The notes: generated by a model not told the origin, from the sequence alone. Shown: positions 1 through 6,304, numbered from the stretch's first letter. The stretch is DNA of 8,253 nucleotides from an uncultured Prevotellaceae bacterium (GCA_946624335.1 CAMOSA010000109.1:1-8253), one strand, 5' to 3'. Numbers and translations are program-made.

Positions 1-856
1 TGAAGTAGCCGAGCCAGTCGTCGATGAACTCCTGCGTCAGGGCTCGTGCGCGCATATACGCATTCATGTTGATTTCCTTGACCTCGAAGCCCTCGTTCTT
101 GAGCATCGACTGCACGGAGATGATGTCGGGGTGTACCTTTCCCCATGATAGGGGTTCTATGGCGGTGTCGATAACGTCGGCTCCGTTGTTGCAGACCTCG
201 AGGATGGACGCCATGGAGAGTCCTGGCCCGCTGTGTCCGTGGTACTGGATGATGATGTCGGGATGCTTCGTCTTGATGGCCTTCGTCAGTGCGCCGAGCA
301 ATGCGGGCTGACCGATACCAGCCATGTCCTTAAGACAGATCTCCTCGGCACCGGCGGCGATGACCTGGTCGGCAATCTCGGAGTAGTATTCGACGGTGTG
401 GACGGGCGATGTGGTGATGCAGAGCGTGGCCTGGGGCGTCATGCCGGCTGCCTTAGCCCACTTGACGGAGGGTATGATATTGCGTACGTCGTTGAGGCCG
501 CAGAAGATACGGGGGATGTCGACGCCCTGGGCGTGCTTCACCTTATATTGCAGCTCACGCACATCGTCGGGCACGGGGTACATGCGCAGGGCGTTGAGGC
601 CTCGGTCGAGCATGTGGGTCTTGATGCCGACTTCGTTGAACGGCTTGCAGAAAGCACGCACGGCGGCGTTGGGATTCTCACCGGCGAGTAGGTTGACTTG
701 TTCGAAGGCACCGCCATTGGTTTCGACGCGATCGAAAACGCCCATATCGATGATAGCGGGTGCGATGCGTTCCAGCTGGTCTTTGCGTGGCTGGAACTTG
801 CCTGAACTCTGCCACATATCGCGATAGACGAGGCTGAATTGGATTCTTTTTTTCAT
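1..856 (-). CDS. oadA: Oxaloacetate decarboxylase alpha / pyruvate carboxylase B-type carboxyltransferase (3' end cut by window)
   Basis: The 285 visible N-terminal residues match the carboxyltransferase TIM-barrel domain of biotin-dependent enzymes (OadA, PycB, transcarboxylase 5S). This domain moves CO2 between oxaloacetate or another acyl substrate and carboxybiotin. The metal-site residues are present: D13 in RDMWQS, K176 in LKDMAG (the lysine that is carbamylated in this family) and H206/H208 in YHGHSGPG. The family's usual RDAHQS is RDMWQS here, which I recall as the normal form in Bacteroidales. The start at ATG 856 follows the DedA stop by 28 nt and fits the family N-terminus (MKKRIQFSLVYRD). 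The remaining barrel, the linker and any C-terminal biotinyl domain lie beyond position 1, so the substrate and the presence of a fused biotin carrier cannot be judged. It may act in a Na+-pumping oxaloacetate or methylmalonyl-CoA decarboxylase complex or in a carboxylase. The family call is secure and the exact reaction is inferred. Confidence 0.9.
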   Translation of the reverse strand, partial: MKKRIQFSLVYRDMWQSSGKFQPRKDQLERIAPAIIDMGVFDRVETNGGAFEQVNLLAGENPNAAVRAFCKPFNEVGIKTHMLDRGLNALRMYPVPDDVRELQYKVKHAQGVDIPRIFCGLNDVRNIIPSVKWAKAAGMTPQATLCITTSPVHTVEYYSEIADQVIAAGAEEICLKDMAGIGQPALLGALTKAIKTKHPDIIIQYHGHSGPGLSMASILEVCNNGADVIDTAIEPLSWGKVHPDIISVQSMLKNEGFEVKEINMNAYMRARALTQEFIDDWLGYF

Positions 857-884
857 GTGTATTTGAGATGCGTTATGAATTGTG

Positions 885-1535
885 TTATGATGCTGCTGGT
901 TGGTTATGCTTTTTCTTGCGTATGCCTTTGTAGACGAGGTATAGGACGAGTGCGGCGAAGAGGGCCAGCATGGCGTAGCCTATCTCGTGGCTGTACTGTG
1001 TGACGCGCTCCATAAGCTGGTCTTCGGGAACGACGCTGGCTAAGGCGTAGCCCATGGCCGCCAGGATGATGTGCCACAGCCCGGCACCGATGGTGGTGTA
1101 GAGGATGAAGTGGCCGAGGCTCATCTTGGCCAGTCCGGCCGGCAAGGAGATGAGGTGGCGAATGCCCGGCACGAGGCGTCCGATGAGGGTGGCTACGGCG
1201 CCGTGGTCGGTGAAGTATTTCTCGCTGTGCACCACTTTCTCTTCGTTGAGCAGACAGAGGTGTCCGAGGGTGCTGTTGGCAAAAGCATAGATGATGGGGC
1301 GCCCGAGGTAGCGGGCTGCAGTGTAGTTGATCAGGGCGCCGAGATCGGCGCCTATGGTAGCGAAGAGGATGACGAGGAAAACGTTCATGTCGCTGCCCTC
1401 GGCTGCTGCACGATAGGCTGCAGGCGGCACGACGAGTTCGCTCGGGATAGGTATGACTGTGCTCTCAAGGGTCATCAGCAGTGTGATGGTCCAATAGTTG
1501 AGATGGTCGATGCACCAGGCGATGAATTGGGACAT
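885..1535 (-). CDS. DedA-family (VTT/SNARE-associated domain) inner-membrane protein
   Basis: This 216-residue hydrophobic protein has the usual DedA length. The motifs seen are an N-terminal E-S-T-V-I-P-I-P-S-E stretch (E24, P29, P31, E33), which forms the re-entrant acidic segment, and GR-LVPGIRHLISLPAG (R120, P123, G124, R126, P132, G134), the arginine-rich signature. Membrane segments appear near residues 10-40, 50-72, 135-162 and 185-204, followed by a basic C-terminus (IRKKKH). DedA proteins act in envelope homeostasis, and several are reported to flip lipid carriers such as undecaprenyl phosphate or phospholipids. The substrate of this one is unknown. ATG 1535 was chosen because MSQFIAW begins the conserved part. 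The frame stays open to 1763, but that extra sequence is repeat DNA plus the end of the glycosyltransferase gene. It lies 124 nt after the glycosyltransferase and 28 nt before oadA. No clear Shine-Dalgarno site is visible; the leader is rich in A and T. Confidence 0.92.
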   Translation of the reverse strand: MSQFIAWCIDHLNYWTITLLMTLESTVIPIPSELVVPPAAYRAAAEGSDMNVFLVILFATIGADLGALINYTAARYLGRPIIYAFANSTLGHLCLLNEEKVVHSEKYFTDHGAVATLIGRLVPGIRHLISLPAGLAKMSLGHFILYTTIGAGLWHIILAAMGYALASVVPEDQLMERVTQYSHEIGYAMLALFAALVLYLVYKGIRKKKHNQPAAS

Positions 1536-1542
1536 AAGAAAA

Positions 1543-1598
1543 GTTGAAAAGTTGAAATGTTGAAAAGTTGAGAGTTGAGGGTTGAGAGTTGAGGGTTC
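1543..1598. repeat. Degenerate GTTG-A/G array with 8-nt then 7-nt period
   Basis: On the plus strand GTTG begins at 1543, 1551, 1559, 1567, 1574, 1581 and 1588, then GTTC at 1595. The spacing is 8, 8, 8 and then 7, 7, 7, 7. The 8-nt units are GTTGAAAA/GTTGAAAT and the 7-nt units are GTTGAGA/GTTGAGG. On the minus strand it reads as CAACTCTCAACCCTC-type sequence, which I recall as common in Bacteroidetes intergenic DNA. It forms the leader of the DedA gene and merges into the palindromic element at 1588. Confidence 0.85.
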
Positions 1599-1639
1599 TT
1601 CGCAGGGCGAAGCGGCAAAGCCGAGTGGAGCGTTGAGGG
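1588..1639. repeat. Dispersed double-hairpin element, copy A (intergenic)
   Basis: This 52-nt unit is bounded by direct repeats of GTTGAGGG (1588-1595 and 1632-1639). Inside are two adjoining perfect hairpins: CTTCGC (1598-1603)/GCGAAG (1607-1612) with loop AGG, and CGGC (1613-1616)/GCCG (1620-1623) with loop AAA. It matches copy B (1871-1922) at 45 of 52 positions. Four of the seven differences fall in the two loops and three in the linker before the second GTTGAGGG; none is in a stem. The shape resembles a REP or RPE-type non-autonomous element. No transposase is nearby and the mobilising mechanism is unknown. Confidence 0.85.
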
Positions 1640-1659
1640 TAAGGCGGTCGGGAATATTG

Positions 1660-2904
1660 TCAGATGAATTTCTTTCGGAACTCGTTTTTTGAGGCGAAGT
1701 GGTGGGTGATGGCGGCAGAAAGATTCCATAGTGGCAGACGCAACTCGTAGAGCAGTAGCGCAAGATAGTAGCGAGGACTCTCCAGCTGGCGGGCCGTGCG
1801 GTTGAAATTGGTGATCTTGAATATGATGTAGAACAGCAGTAGGGCGACCGTGAGGATGCCGATGGTGAGGGTTGAGGGTTCTTCGCTGAGCGAAGCGGCG
1901 GAGCCGGGCGGAGGGTTGAGGGAAGTGGCGATGAGTATGCCCACCATTGCCACGACGCCGAAGATCAACAGCCATGGCAGGAGCATACGCAGCGCTTGGG
2001 TAAAGCGGAAGAGCCATCGGTGATGTTGGTGGCGTCGTGTCTCGGCATAGAACACACGCTGTTGTTTCCATAATCGTCGAGCGGGGAGGCCGTCTTGCAA
2101 CACCATAGCGCTTGGAGTTAGCATGAGTGCAGTATTGCTGGGCGTTGACGTGTAATTGACGAGCAGTTCCTCGGCGCCGGCTTTCAGGTTCTGATGGGCC
2201 GAGAATCCGCCTTGCTCCATGAAATATGCTTTTCGAAAGGCCATATTGCAGCCGTCGGCACGCATGGCAGCATGACCTGTCAGCACGTGATTGATGGCGG
2301 TGATATCGTTCCAGAGGCGGAAGAAGTCGACGCGGCGGTCAAAGAGTGTGGTGCGCTGGCGTTCGTAGCGTGCGAAACCGATGACCATGTCTGGTTCGGT
2401 CAGTCGCTTGCTTTGTACGCCATTGCGTGGGTGGGCGATTGTCTCGCCGATGCGCGTGAGCCACTGCGATGTGGCTGGCTCGCAGTCAGGGTGTGTCAGC
2501 ACGACCCAGTCGTAGAGCGACGAGCGGATGCCGAGCGTCAGCGCCAGTCGGTCGAGGCTGATGTCACGCGCCGAGCTGGGTGTGTAGGTGTGGCGGAGAT
2601 TGGCATATTGCAGTTCGAGTCGTTCCAGCACGTCCAAGGTCTCGTCCGTAGAGCTCATGTTCACGACGACGACTTCGAAGCGGTCATAGTCCTGCGATAG
2701 GATGGCAGGCAGGTGACGCCTCAGAGCCTGTGCCTGATTGTGAGCTGTGATGACGATGGACAGTGGCGGCAGGTGGTCACCGACCGCCGCGTGGCAATCT
2801 TGTTTTTGCATAAGGCGTCCGATGCGGCCGTAGTCGTAGGCGAACAAAATGGCGAGAAGCCAGATGGCGAGCAGGACGAGTATGGAAATCTTGAGCAGCA
2901 GCAA
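1660..2904 (-). CDS. Membrane-anchored family 2 glycosyltransferase with atypical motifs
   Basis: This 414-residue GT-A fold enzyme has an N-terminal membrane helix (about 3-23), a cytoplasmic catalytic domain (about 47-290) and C-terminal membrane segments (about 306-327, 348-364, 378-398). Visible GT2 features are PPLSIVITAHNQ (46-57), VVVNMSSTDET (79-89), LTHPDCEP (136-143), the acceptor-side GCNMAFRKAYF (218-228), GAEELLVN (243-250) and KQQRVFY (280-286). It probably extends a surface polysaccharide or glycolipid; donor and acceptor are unknown. The first and central aspartate motifs are degenerate (no D-D before the SxD, HPD instead of DAD). The start is TTG at 2904: an in-frame TAA lies at 2920-2922 and the next in-frame ATG is residue 32, which would delete the membrane anchor. 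Residues 328-346 are encoded by the dispersed repeat, copy B. The gene follows lysA by 31 nt. The GT2 assignment is confident; activity is less so. Confidence 0.85.
   Translation of the reverse strand: MLLLKISILVLLAIWLLAILFAYDYGRIGRLMQKQDCHAAVGDHLPPLSIVITAHNQAQALRRHLPAILSQDYDRFEVVVVNMSSTDETLDVLERLELQYANLRHTYTPSSARDISLDRLALTLGIRSSLYDWVVLTHPDCEPATSQWLTRIGETIAHPRNGVQSKRLTEPDMVIGFARYERQRTTLFDRRVDFFRLWNDITAINHVLTGHAAMRADGCNMAFRKAYFMEQGGFSAHQNLKAGAEELLVNYTSTPSNTALMLTPSAMVLQDGLPARRLWKQQRVFYAETRRHQHHRWLFRFTQALRMLLPWLLIFGVVAMVGILIATSLNPPPGSAASLSEEPSTLTIGILTVALLLFYIIFKITNFNRTARQLESPRYYLALLLYELRLPLWNLSAAITHHFASKNEFRKKFI
1871..1922. repeat. Dispersed double-hairpin element, copy B (inside glycosyltransferase gene)
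   Basis: It has the same 52-nt architecture as the copy at 1588-1639: GTTGAGGG at both ends (1871-1878, 1915-1922), CTTCGC (1881-1886)/GCGAAG (1890-1895) with loop TGA, and CGGC (1896-1899)/GCCG (1903-1906) with loop GGA. On the gene strand it encodes the peptide SLNPPPGSAASLSEEPSTL (with flanking bases), which sits between two predicted membrane helices of the glycosyltransferase. The reading frame is preserved. The hydrophobic stretches on both sides suggest it extends a short loop. Confidence 0.85.
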
Positions 2905-2905
2905 T

Positions 2906-2932
2906 GGATGATGAGGCTTTTAAGGATGATGA
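2906..2932. repeat. 9-nt direct repeat GGATGATGA in the lysA-glycosyltransferase gap
   Basis: GGATGATGA occurs at 2906-2914 and 2924-2932, 18 nt apart, and fills most of the 31-nt gap just upstream of the TTG start. On the minus strand it reads TCATCATCC twice. It leaves no recognisable Shine-Dalgarno site. It may be a chance repeat or a small tandem duplication. Confidence 0.6.
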
Positions 2933-2935
2933 ACT

Positions 2936-4120
2936 TCAGATGATGTGTGTGTCGGGAAGCGATCGGCAGTTGTAGGTCGAAGCCATCGTCTCGCCATAGG
3001 CTCCGGCTGACCGTATGGCGAGAAGGTCGCCACGACGTGTCTCGGGCATCGAATAGTCTTTGGCAAAGACATCCGAGGACTCGCAGATGGGGCCTACGAC
3101 GTCGTAGCAAACGGATTCGTTCCTAGCATCAGCGTTGCCCTCAGCGACTTCGGAGTCGGCCTGGGCGCTCAGGTTGTCAATCCTATGATGTGCGCCGTAG
3201 AGGGCTGGGCGAATGAGTTCTGTCATGCCTGCATCGACGATGACGAACTGTTTCTCGGTTGCGTGTTTCACGTAGAGCACACGAGTTAACAGTGTACCCA
3301 TCTGCGCTGTGACGGCACGGCCAAGCTCAAAGTGAAGGCGTTGGCCCTCACGTAGTTGAAGGTGCTTGGTGAAAGTACTGAAATAAGCTTGGAAGTCGGG
3401 GATAGGATGCGCGTCGGGCTCATCGTAGTCGATGCCTAAGCCGCCGCCTACGTTGATGTTGTCGACGTGCAGGCCCGCTTCGCCGAGTGTCAGTTGCAAC
3501 TCGTTGATACGGTTGCAAAGTGCTTCGAAATCGTCCATCTCCAAGAGCTGTGAGCCGATATGGAAATGGAGTCCCAGCACATCAATGCTCGCCATTGACT
3601 GGGCTTGGTGGATGACATCGACCATGTGCTCTTTGGCGATACCGAACTTGTTCTCGGCGCGTCCCGTGGTGATATGTGCGTGCGTGTGAGCGCTGACGTC
3701 CGGGTTAATCCTGAAGCTGACCTTCGCGCGTATATTTAATAAGGTGGCAATCTCGTTGATTACCTCCAGCTCCTCGAGGCTCTCGACATTGAACATACCT
3801 ATTCCAGTCTCGAGAGCCAGGCGTATTTCCCAGTCGGCCTTTCCTACGCCGGCAAAGAAGATGCTTTCCGGGGGGAATCCGGCTTCTAAGGCGGCACGTA
3901 TCTCACCTCCGCTGACACAGTCTGCTCCAAAGCCGGCCGCAGCGATTTGACGCAGCACGGCGGGGTTGGCGTTGGCCTTGATGGCATAGTGTACGTGGTA
4001 GTTGTCGTGCCCGCAGACTTCTTGTCGGATGGCCTCGAGCGTGGCTGCGAGCAGCGAACGGTCGTAGACATAGCAAGGCGTCGCGAACGTCTGTAGTTGG
4101 TTAATTCTGTCTGCGAACAT
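2936..4120 (-). CDS. lysA: Diaminopimelate decarboxylase
   Basis: This 394-residue, cytoplasmic PLP enzyme converts meso-diaminopimelate to L-lysine, the last step of lysine synthesis. It is a fold-III decarboxylase: the PLP lysine is K48 in HYAIKAN, the GLHFHIGSQ strand is at 183-191, the phosphate-binding glycine loop VGGGLG at 224-229, ELGR at 265-268 and CESSD at 346-350, with the substrate-side cysteine C346. The C-terminal AGAYGETMASTYN (382-394 region) is typical. ELGR replaces the more widespread EPGR, which I recall as normal for Bacteroidales. ATG 4120 gives the family-type N-terminus (MFADRINQLQTFATPCYVYD) and overlaps the end of lysC by 20 nt, suggesting translational coupling. 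Residues about 317-336 form an acidic/alanine-rich stretch that appears longer than in the Bacteroides proteins I remember and covers a small hairpin in the DNA. Neighbouring lysC supports the lysine role. Confidence 0.96.
   Translation of the reverse strand: MFADRINQLQTFATPCYVYDRSLLAATLEAIRQEVCGHDNYHVHYAIKANANPAVLRQIAAAGFGADCVSGGEIRAALEAGFPPESIFFAGVGKADWEIRLALETGIGMFNVESLEELEVINEIATLLNIRAKVSFRINPDVSAHTHAHITTGRAENKFGIAKEHMVDVIHQAQSMASIDVLGLHFHIGSQLLEMDDFEALCNRINELQLTLGEAGLHVDNINVGGGLGIDYDEPDAHPIPDFQAYFSTFTKHLQLREGQRLHFELGRAVTAQMGTLLTRVLYVKHATEKQFVIVDAGMTELIRPALYGAHHRIDNLSAQADSEVAEGNADARNESVCYDVVGPICESSDVFAKDYSMPETRRGDLLAIRSAGAYGETMASTYNCRSLPDTHII
3145..3158. repeat. Small perfect hairpin within the extra segment of lysA
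   Basis: CGACT (3145-3149) and AGTCG (3154-3158) form a 5-bp perfect stem around a TCGG tetraloop. It lies in the codons for residues about 321-325, in the part of LysA (about 317-336) that looks like an insertion. The sequence differs from the 52-nt elements, so this is not another copy of them. Alone, such a hairpin could occur by chance. Confidence 0.4.
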
Positions 4121-5444
4121 GGCCGTCGTATTTGAAGAGCATTTGTTGCAGCGCTTGCAGGGTCCGTTTCTTGTCATCCTGTGCGACGACGAAAGAGATA
4201 TTGTGGGCTGAGCCGCCATAGCTGATCATACGGATGGGGATGTGCTTGAGGGCATCGGTGGCCAGTGTCTCAAAGCCGACGTTCTGGCTTGACAAGTCAC
4301 CGACGACGCAGACGATGCACATATTCTCGTCTACGGTGACGGTGCCGTATTTCTTCAGCTCGTCGACGATCGGCTTGAGATGGGCGTGGCTGTCAATCGT
4401 CACGCTGACGCCGACCTCCGACGTGGCAATCATGTCGATGGATGTCTTGTAGCTCTCGAATATCTCGAAGACTTTGCGCAGAAAGCCGTGGGCCAAGAGC
4501 ATTCGCGAGCTCTGGATGCCAATACAGATGATGTTGTCCTTGGCCGCGACAGCCTTGATCGTGCCACGGTGCATGTGGTTGTTGATGATTGTTCCGGGAG
4601 CTGTCGGGTCCATCGTGTTGAGGAGCCGCACCGGCACTCCAGAGAACTTGGCCGGCTGTATGCATGTGGGGTGTAGGATCTTGGCTCCGAAGTAGGCAAG
4701 CTCAGCCGCTTCCTCGAAGTAGAGCTGTCGTACGGGCTCCGTGCCTTCGACGATGCGTGGATCGTTGTTGTGCATGCCGTCAATATCCGTCCATATCTGT
4801 ATCTCCTCGGCCTCGATGGCAGCACCGATGAGACAAGCCGTGTAGTCGGAGCCGCCGCGCTGCAGGTTGTCAATCTCGCCGTATGCGTTACGGCAGATGA
4901 AGCCTTGGGTGATATATATATCGTAGCCGGGATTGGCTTCGAGCTGTGCCTGGGTCTTCTCGCGAATATAATTGAGGTCGGGCTCGGCATTCTTATCAGT
5001 TCTGATCATGTCTAATGCGGAGAGCAGGACGGCGTTGACTCCCTGTTCGAGCAGGTAGTTGGTGACCATGTTCGTGGAGATAATCTCGCCCTGTGCCAGG
5101 ATGACTTTCTCCTCAAACGAGGTGAAGAGTGATTTGCTGAAAGAACGCAGGTAGCTGAACTCCTCGCGCAGGAACTTCTCGGTCTTCTCTCGCCATTCAT
5201 CGGTGGCATAGAGCTCCTGAATGTGTTCCATGTATTTCAGCTCGAGCCGGTTGATGACGTCGTGTGCGCCTTCGGGATTCTTCTTGTAGAGATAGTCAGC
5301 TATCTCGACGAGCGTGTTGGTCGTGCCGCTCATGGCTGAAAGCACGACAATCTTAGCCTGTCCGTCACTGGTGATGAGTGCGGACACGTCTTTCATACGC
5401 TGGGCACTGCCTACGCTAGTGCCGCCGAATTTCATTACTTTCAT
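4101..5444 (-). CDS. lysC: Aspartate kinase (monofunctional, with ACT domains)
   Basis: This 447-residue cytoplasmic enzyme phosphorylates L-aspartate, the first step toward lysine, diaminopimelate, threonine and methionine. The N-terminal amino-acid kinase domain shows KFGGTSVGS (5-13), VLSAMSGTTNTL (34-45), LQRGGSDYTA (194-203), WTDIDGMHNNDPRIV (228-242) and ELAYFGAKILHP (258-269). Tandem ACT domains follow from about residue 305: the segment IGIQSSRMLLAHGFLRKVF and IDMIATSEVGVSVTID (346-361) is the first, and VGDLSSQNVG with IRMISYGGSAHNISFVV the second. These are the usual sites for end-product inhibition. ATG 5444 gives MKVMKFGGTS, the normal beginning of the family. An in-frame ATG at 5483 would overlap ftsE and add residues without family support. 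The gene lies 28 nt after ftsE and overlaps lysA by 20 nt. Confidence 0.96.
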   Translation of the reverse strand: MKVMKFGGTSVGSAQRMKDVSALITSDGQAKIVVLSAMSGTTNTLVEIADYLYKKNPEGAHDVINRLELKYMEHIQELYATDEWREKTEKFLREEFSYLRSFSKSLFTSFEEKVILAQGEIISTNMVTNYLLEQGVNAVLLSALDMIRTDKNAEPDLNYIREKTQAQLEANPGYDIYITQGFICRNAYGEIDNLQRGGSDYTACLIGAAIEAEEIQIWTDIDGMHNNDPRIVEGTEPVRQLYFEEAAELAYFGAKILHPTCIQPAKFSGVPVRLLNTMDPTAPGTIINNHMHRGTIKAVAAKDNIICIGIQSSRMLLAHGFLRKVFEIFESYKTSIDMIATSEVGVSVTIDSHAHLKPIVDELKKYGTVTVDENMCIVCVVGDLSSQNVGFETLATDALKHIPIRMISYGGSAHNISFVVAQDDKKRTLQALQQMLFKYDGHVRRQN

Positions 5445-5472
5445 TGTGTCTGTTATGTGGAGTGCTTGTTGG

Positions 5473-6270
5473 TTAATCGTCATTGTCAGGGTTTCCAGCG
5501 AGCGCGGCGAGGGGGATGTCATCATCGTGTGCCTCCGTCGCGTCGGTGGTAGCTGGTGTTGTCTCGCTAGGCGTGGCCGCGGGTATGGGTCCATGAACCG
5601 TGGCAGCGTCGGCGATGCGGTAGAAGCGGTGGTCGCGGCACTCGTAGACGGTTCCTTGGAAACGGCTGATGAGCTCGTTGTTGTGCGTGGCCATGATGAC
5701 GGCCGTACCTTGCCGCGACAGGTCGTGTAGGATCTGTGCCGTTCGTATGCCCGATTCGACATCTTGGTTACCCGTTGCTTCGTCGGCCAATATGAGTCGT
5801 GGCTTGTTGAGAATGGCGCGGGCTATGCATACGCGCTGCTGTTCGCCGCCTGACAGCTCATAGGGCATCGCTTCCAGTTTGTCGGCCAGCCCTACGGTGT
5901 CGAGTACCTCGGTGATACGGTCGGCGCGCTGTGTGCGGTCGTTCCATCCCGTGGCTTTCAGTACGAAGTCTAGGTTCTTACGGACATTTCGGTCTGGCAG
6001 GAGCCTGAAGTCTTGAAAGACAATGCCCAGCTGCTTTCGCAGTGCCGGTATATGGCGGCGCTTGATCTTGCGCATATCACGACCGAGCACCTCGGCGGTG
6101 CCAGTGAACAGATCCAGCTCGCCATAGATCGTCTTCAGCAGCGATGTCTTGCCGCTGCCGACGACGCCCGTGAGGTAAACAAACTCGCCCTCGTGAACCT
6201 CAAAGTTCACGTTGTACAGTATTACGTTGTCGTCGCGCTGTATGTCGACTTCCTTATAGTTGATGATCAT
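5473..6270 (-). CDS. ftsE: FtsE-like ABC ATPase of the cell-division FtsEX complex
   Basis: This 265-residue ABC ATPase has Walker A GVVGSGKTS (35-43), the Q-loop at Q86 in VFQDFRLL, the signature LSGGEQQR (139-146), Walker B LILADEATGNQD (159-170, catalytic E164) and the switch histidine H196 in ATHNN. VFQDFRLLPDRNVRKNL is typical of FtsE, which pairs with the membrane protein FtsX to control peptidoglycan hydrolases at the septum. FtsX is not adjacent; in Bacteroidetes it is usually encoded elsewhere. The nucleotide-binding region has two changes from the common DEPTGNLD: proline to alanine and leucine to glutamine. From about residue 222 a 44-residue tail rich in Ala, Thr, Pro and Asp goes beyond the usual ~220-230 residue length and looks disordered. 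The gene lies 34 nt after hisIE and 28 nt before lysC. The closely related LolD family is less likely given the FtsE-type sequence. Confidence 0.88.
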   Translation of the reverse strand: MIINYKEVDIQRDDNVILYNVNFEVHEGEFVYLTGVVGSGKTSLLKTIYGELDLFTGTAEVLGRDMRKIKRRHIPALRKQLGIVFQDFRLLPDRNVRKNLDFVLKATGWNDRTQRADRITEVLDTVGLADKLEAMPYELSGGEQQRVCIARAILNKPRLILADEATGNQDVESGIRTAQILHDLSRQGTAVIMATHNNELISRFQGTVYECRDHRFYRIADAATVHGPIPAATPSETTPATTDATEAHDDDIPLAALAGNPDNDD

Positions 6271-6304
6271 AGGCAGATCCTAAAACCTCACGTTGTTGAA
6301 TCAT

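Larger units (their letters stand above)
1536..1659. other. Intergenic region filled with repeats between glycosyltransferase and DedA genes
   Basis: This 124-nt gap is the largest in the window. The side next to DedA is an array of GTTGA-type repeats (1543-1598), followed by a 52-nt double-hairpin element (1588-1639). Only about 20 nt next to the glycosyltransferase stop look unique. I looked for a Bacteroidetes -7 box (TAnnTTTG) on the minus strand and found none. The hairpins are not followed by a T-tract on the minus strand, so they do not look like an intrinsic terminator. Confidence 0.7.

Noticed and set aside
265..268. Loss of the EPGR proline in LysA (ELGR, protein residues 265-268, codons near 3317-3328)
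   Set aside because: I recall FELGR as the usual form in Bacteroidales LysA, so it is a lineage feature and not a defect.
233..691. Plus-strand open frame of 152 codons opposite oadA
   Set aside because: It lies antisense to a clear conserved gene, shows no recognisable motif and reflects the codon bias of a fairly GC-rich gene.
1071..1547. Plus-strand open frame of 158 codons opposite the DedA gene
   Set aside because: It is antisense to conserved DedA motifs and its highly charged composition is typical of a reverse-strand shadow.
1598..1623. Hairpins of copy A as an intrinsic terminator after the glycosyltransferase
   Set aside because: No T-tract follows on the minus strand, and the same hairpins occur inside a coding region at 1881-1906.
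1536..1763. N-terminal extension of the DedA reading frame
   Set aside because: The frame is open, but the residues come from the repeat array, hairpin element and the end of the glycosyltransferase gene. The family begins at MSQFIAW (1535).
2194..2700. Plus-strand open frame of 168 codons opposite the glycosyltransferase
   Set aside because: It has no domain signature, lies fully within a supported gene and is best explained as a shadow.
4121..4219. Longer LysA starting within lysC
   Set aside because: The extra residues overlap the conserved end of lysC and have no family support; ATG 4120 gives the expected N-terminus.
5445..5762. Longer aspartate kinase starting inside ftsE
   Set aside because: The upstream residues are an out-of-frame shadow of ftsE. 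MKVMKFGGTS at 5444 is the normal family start.
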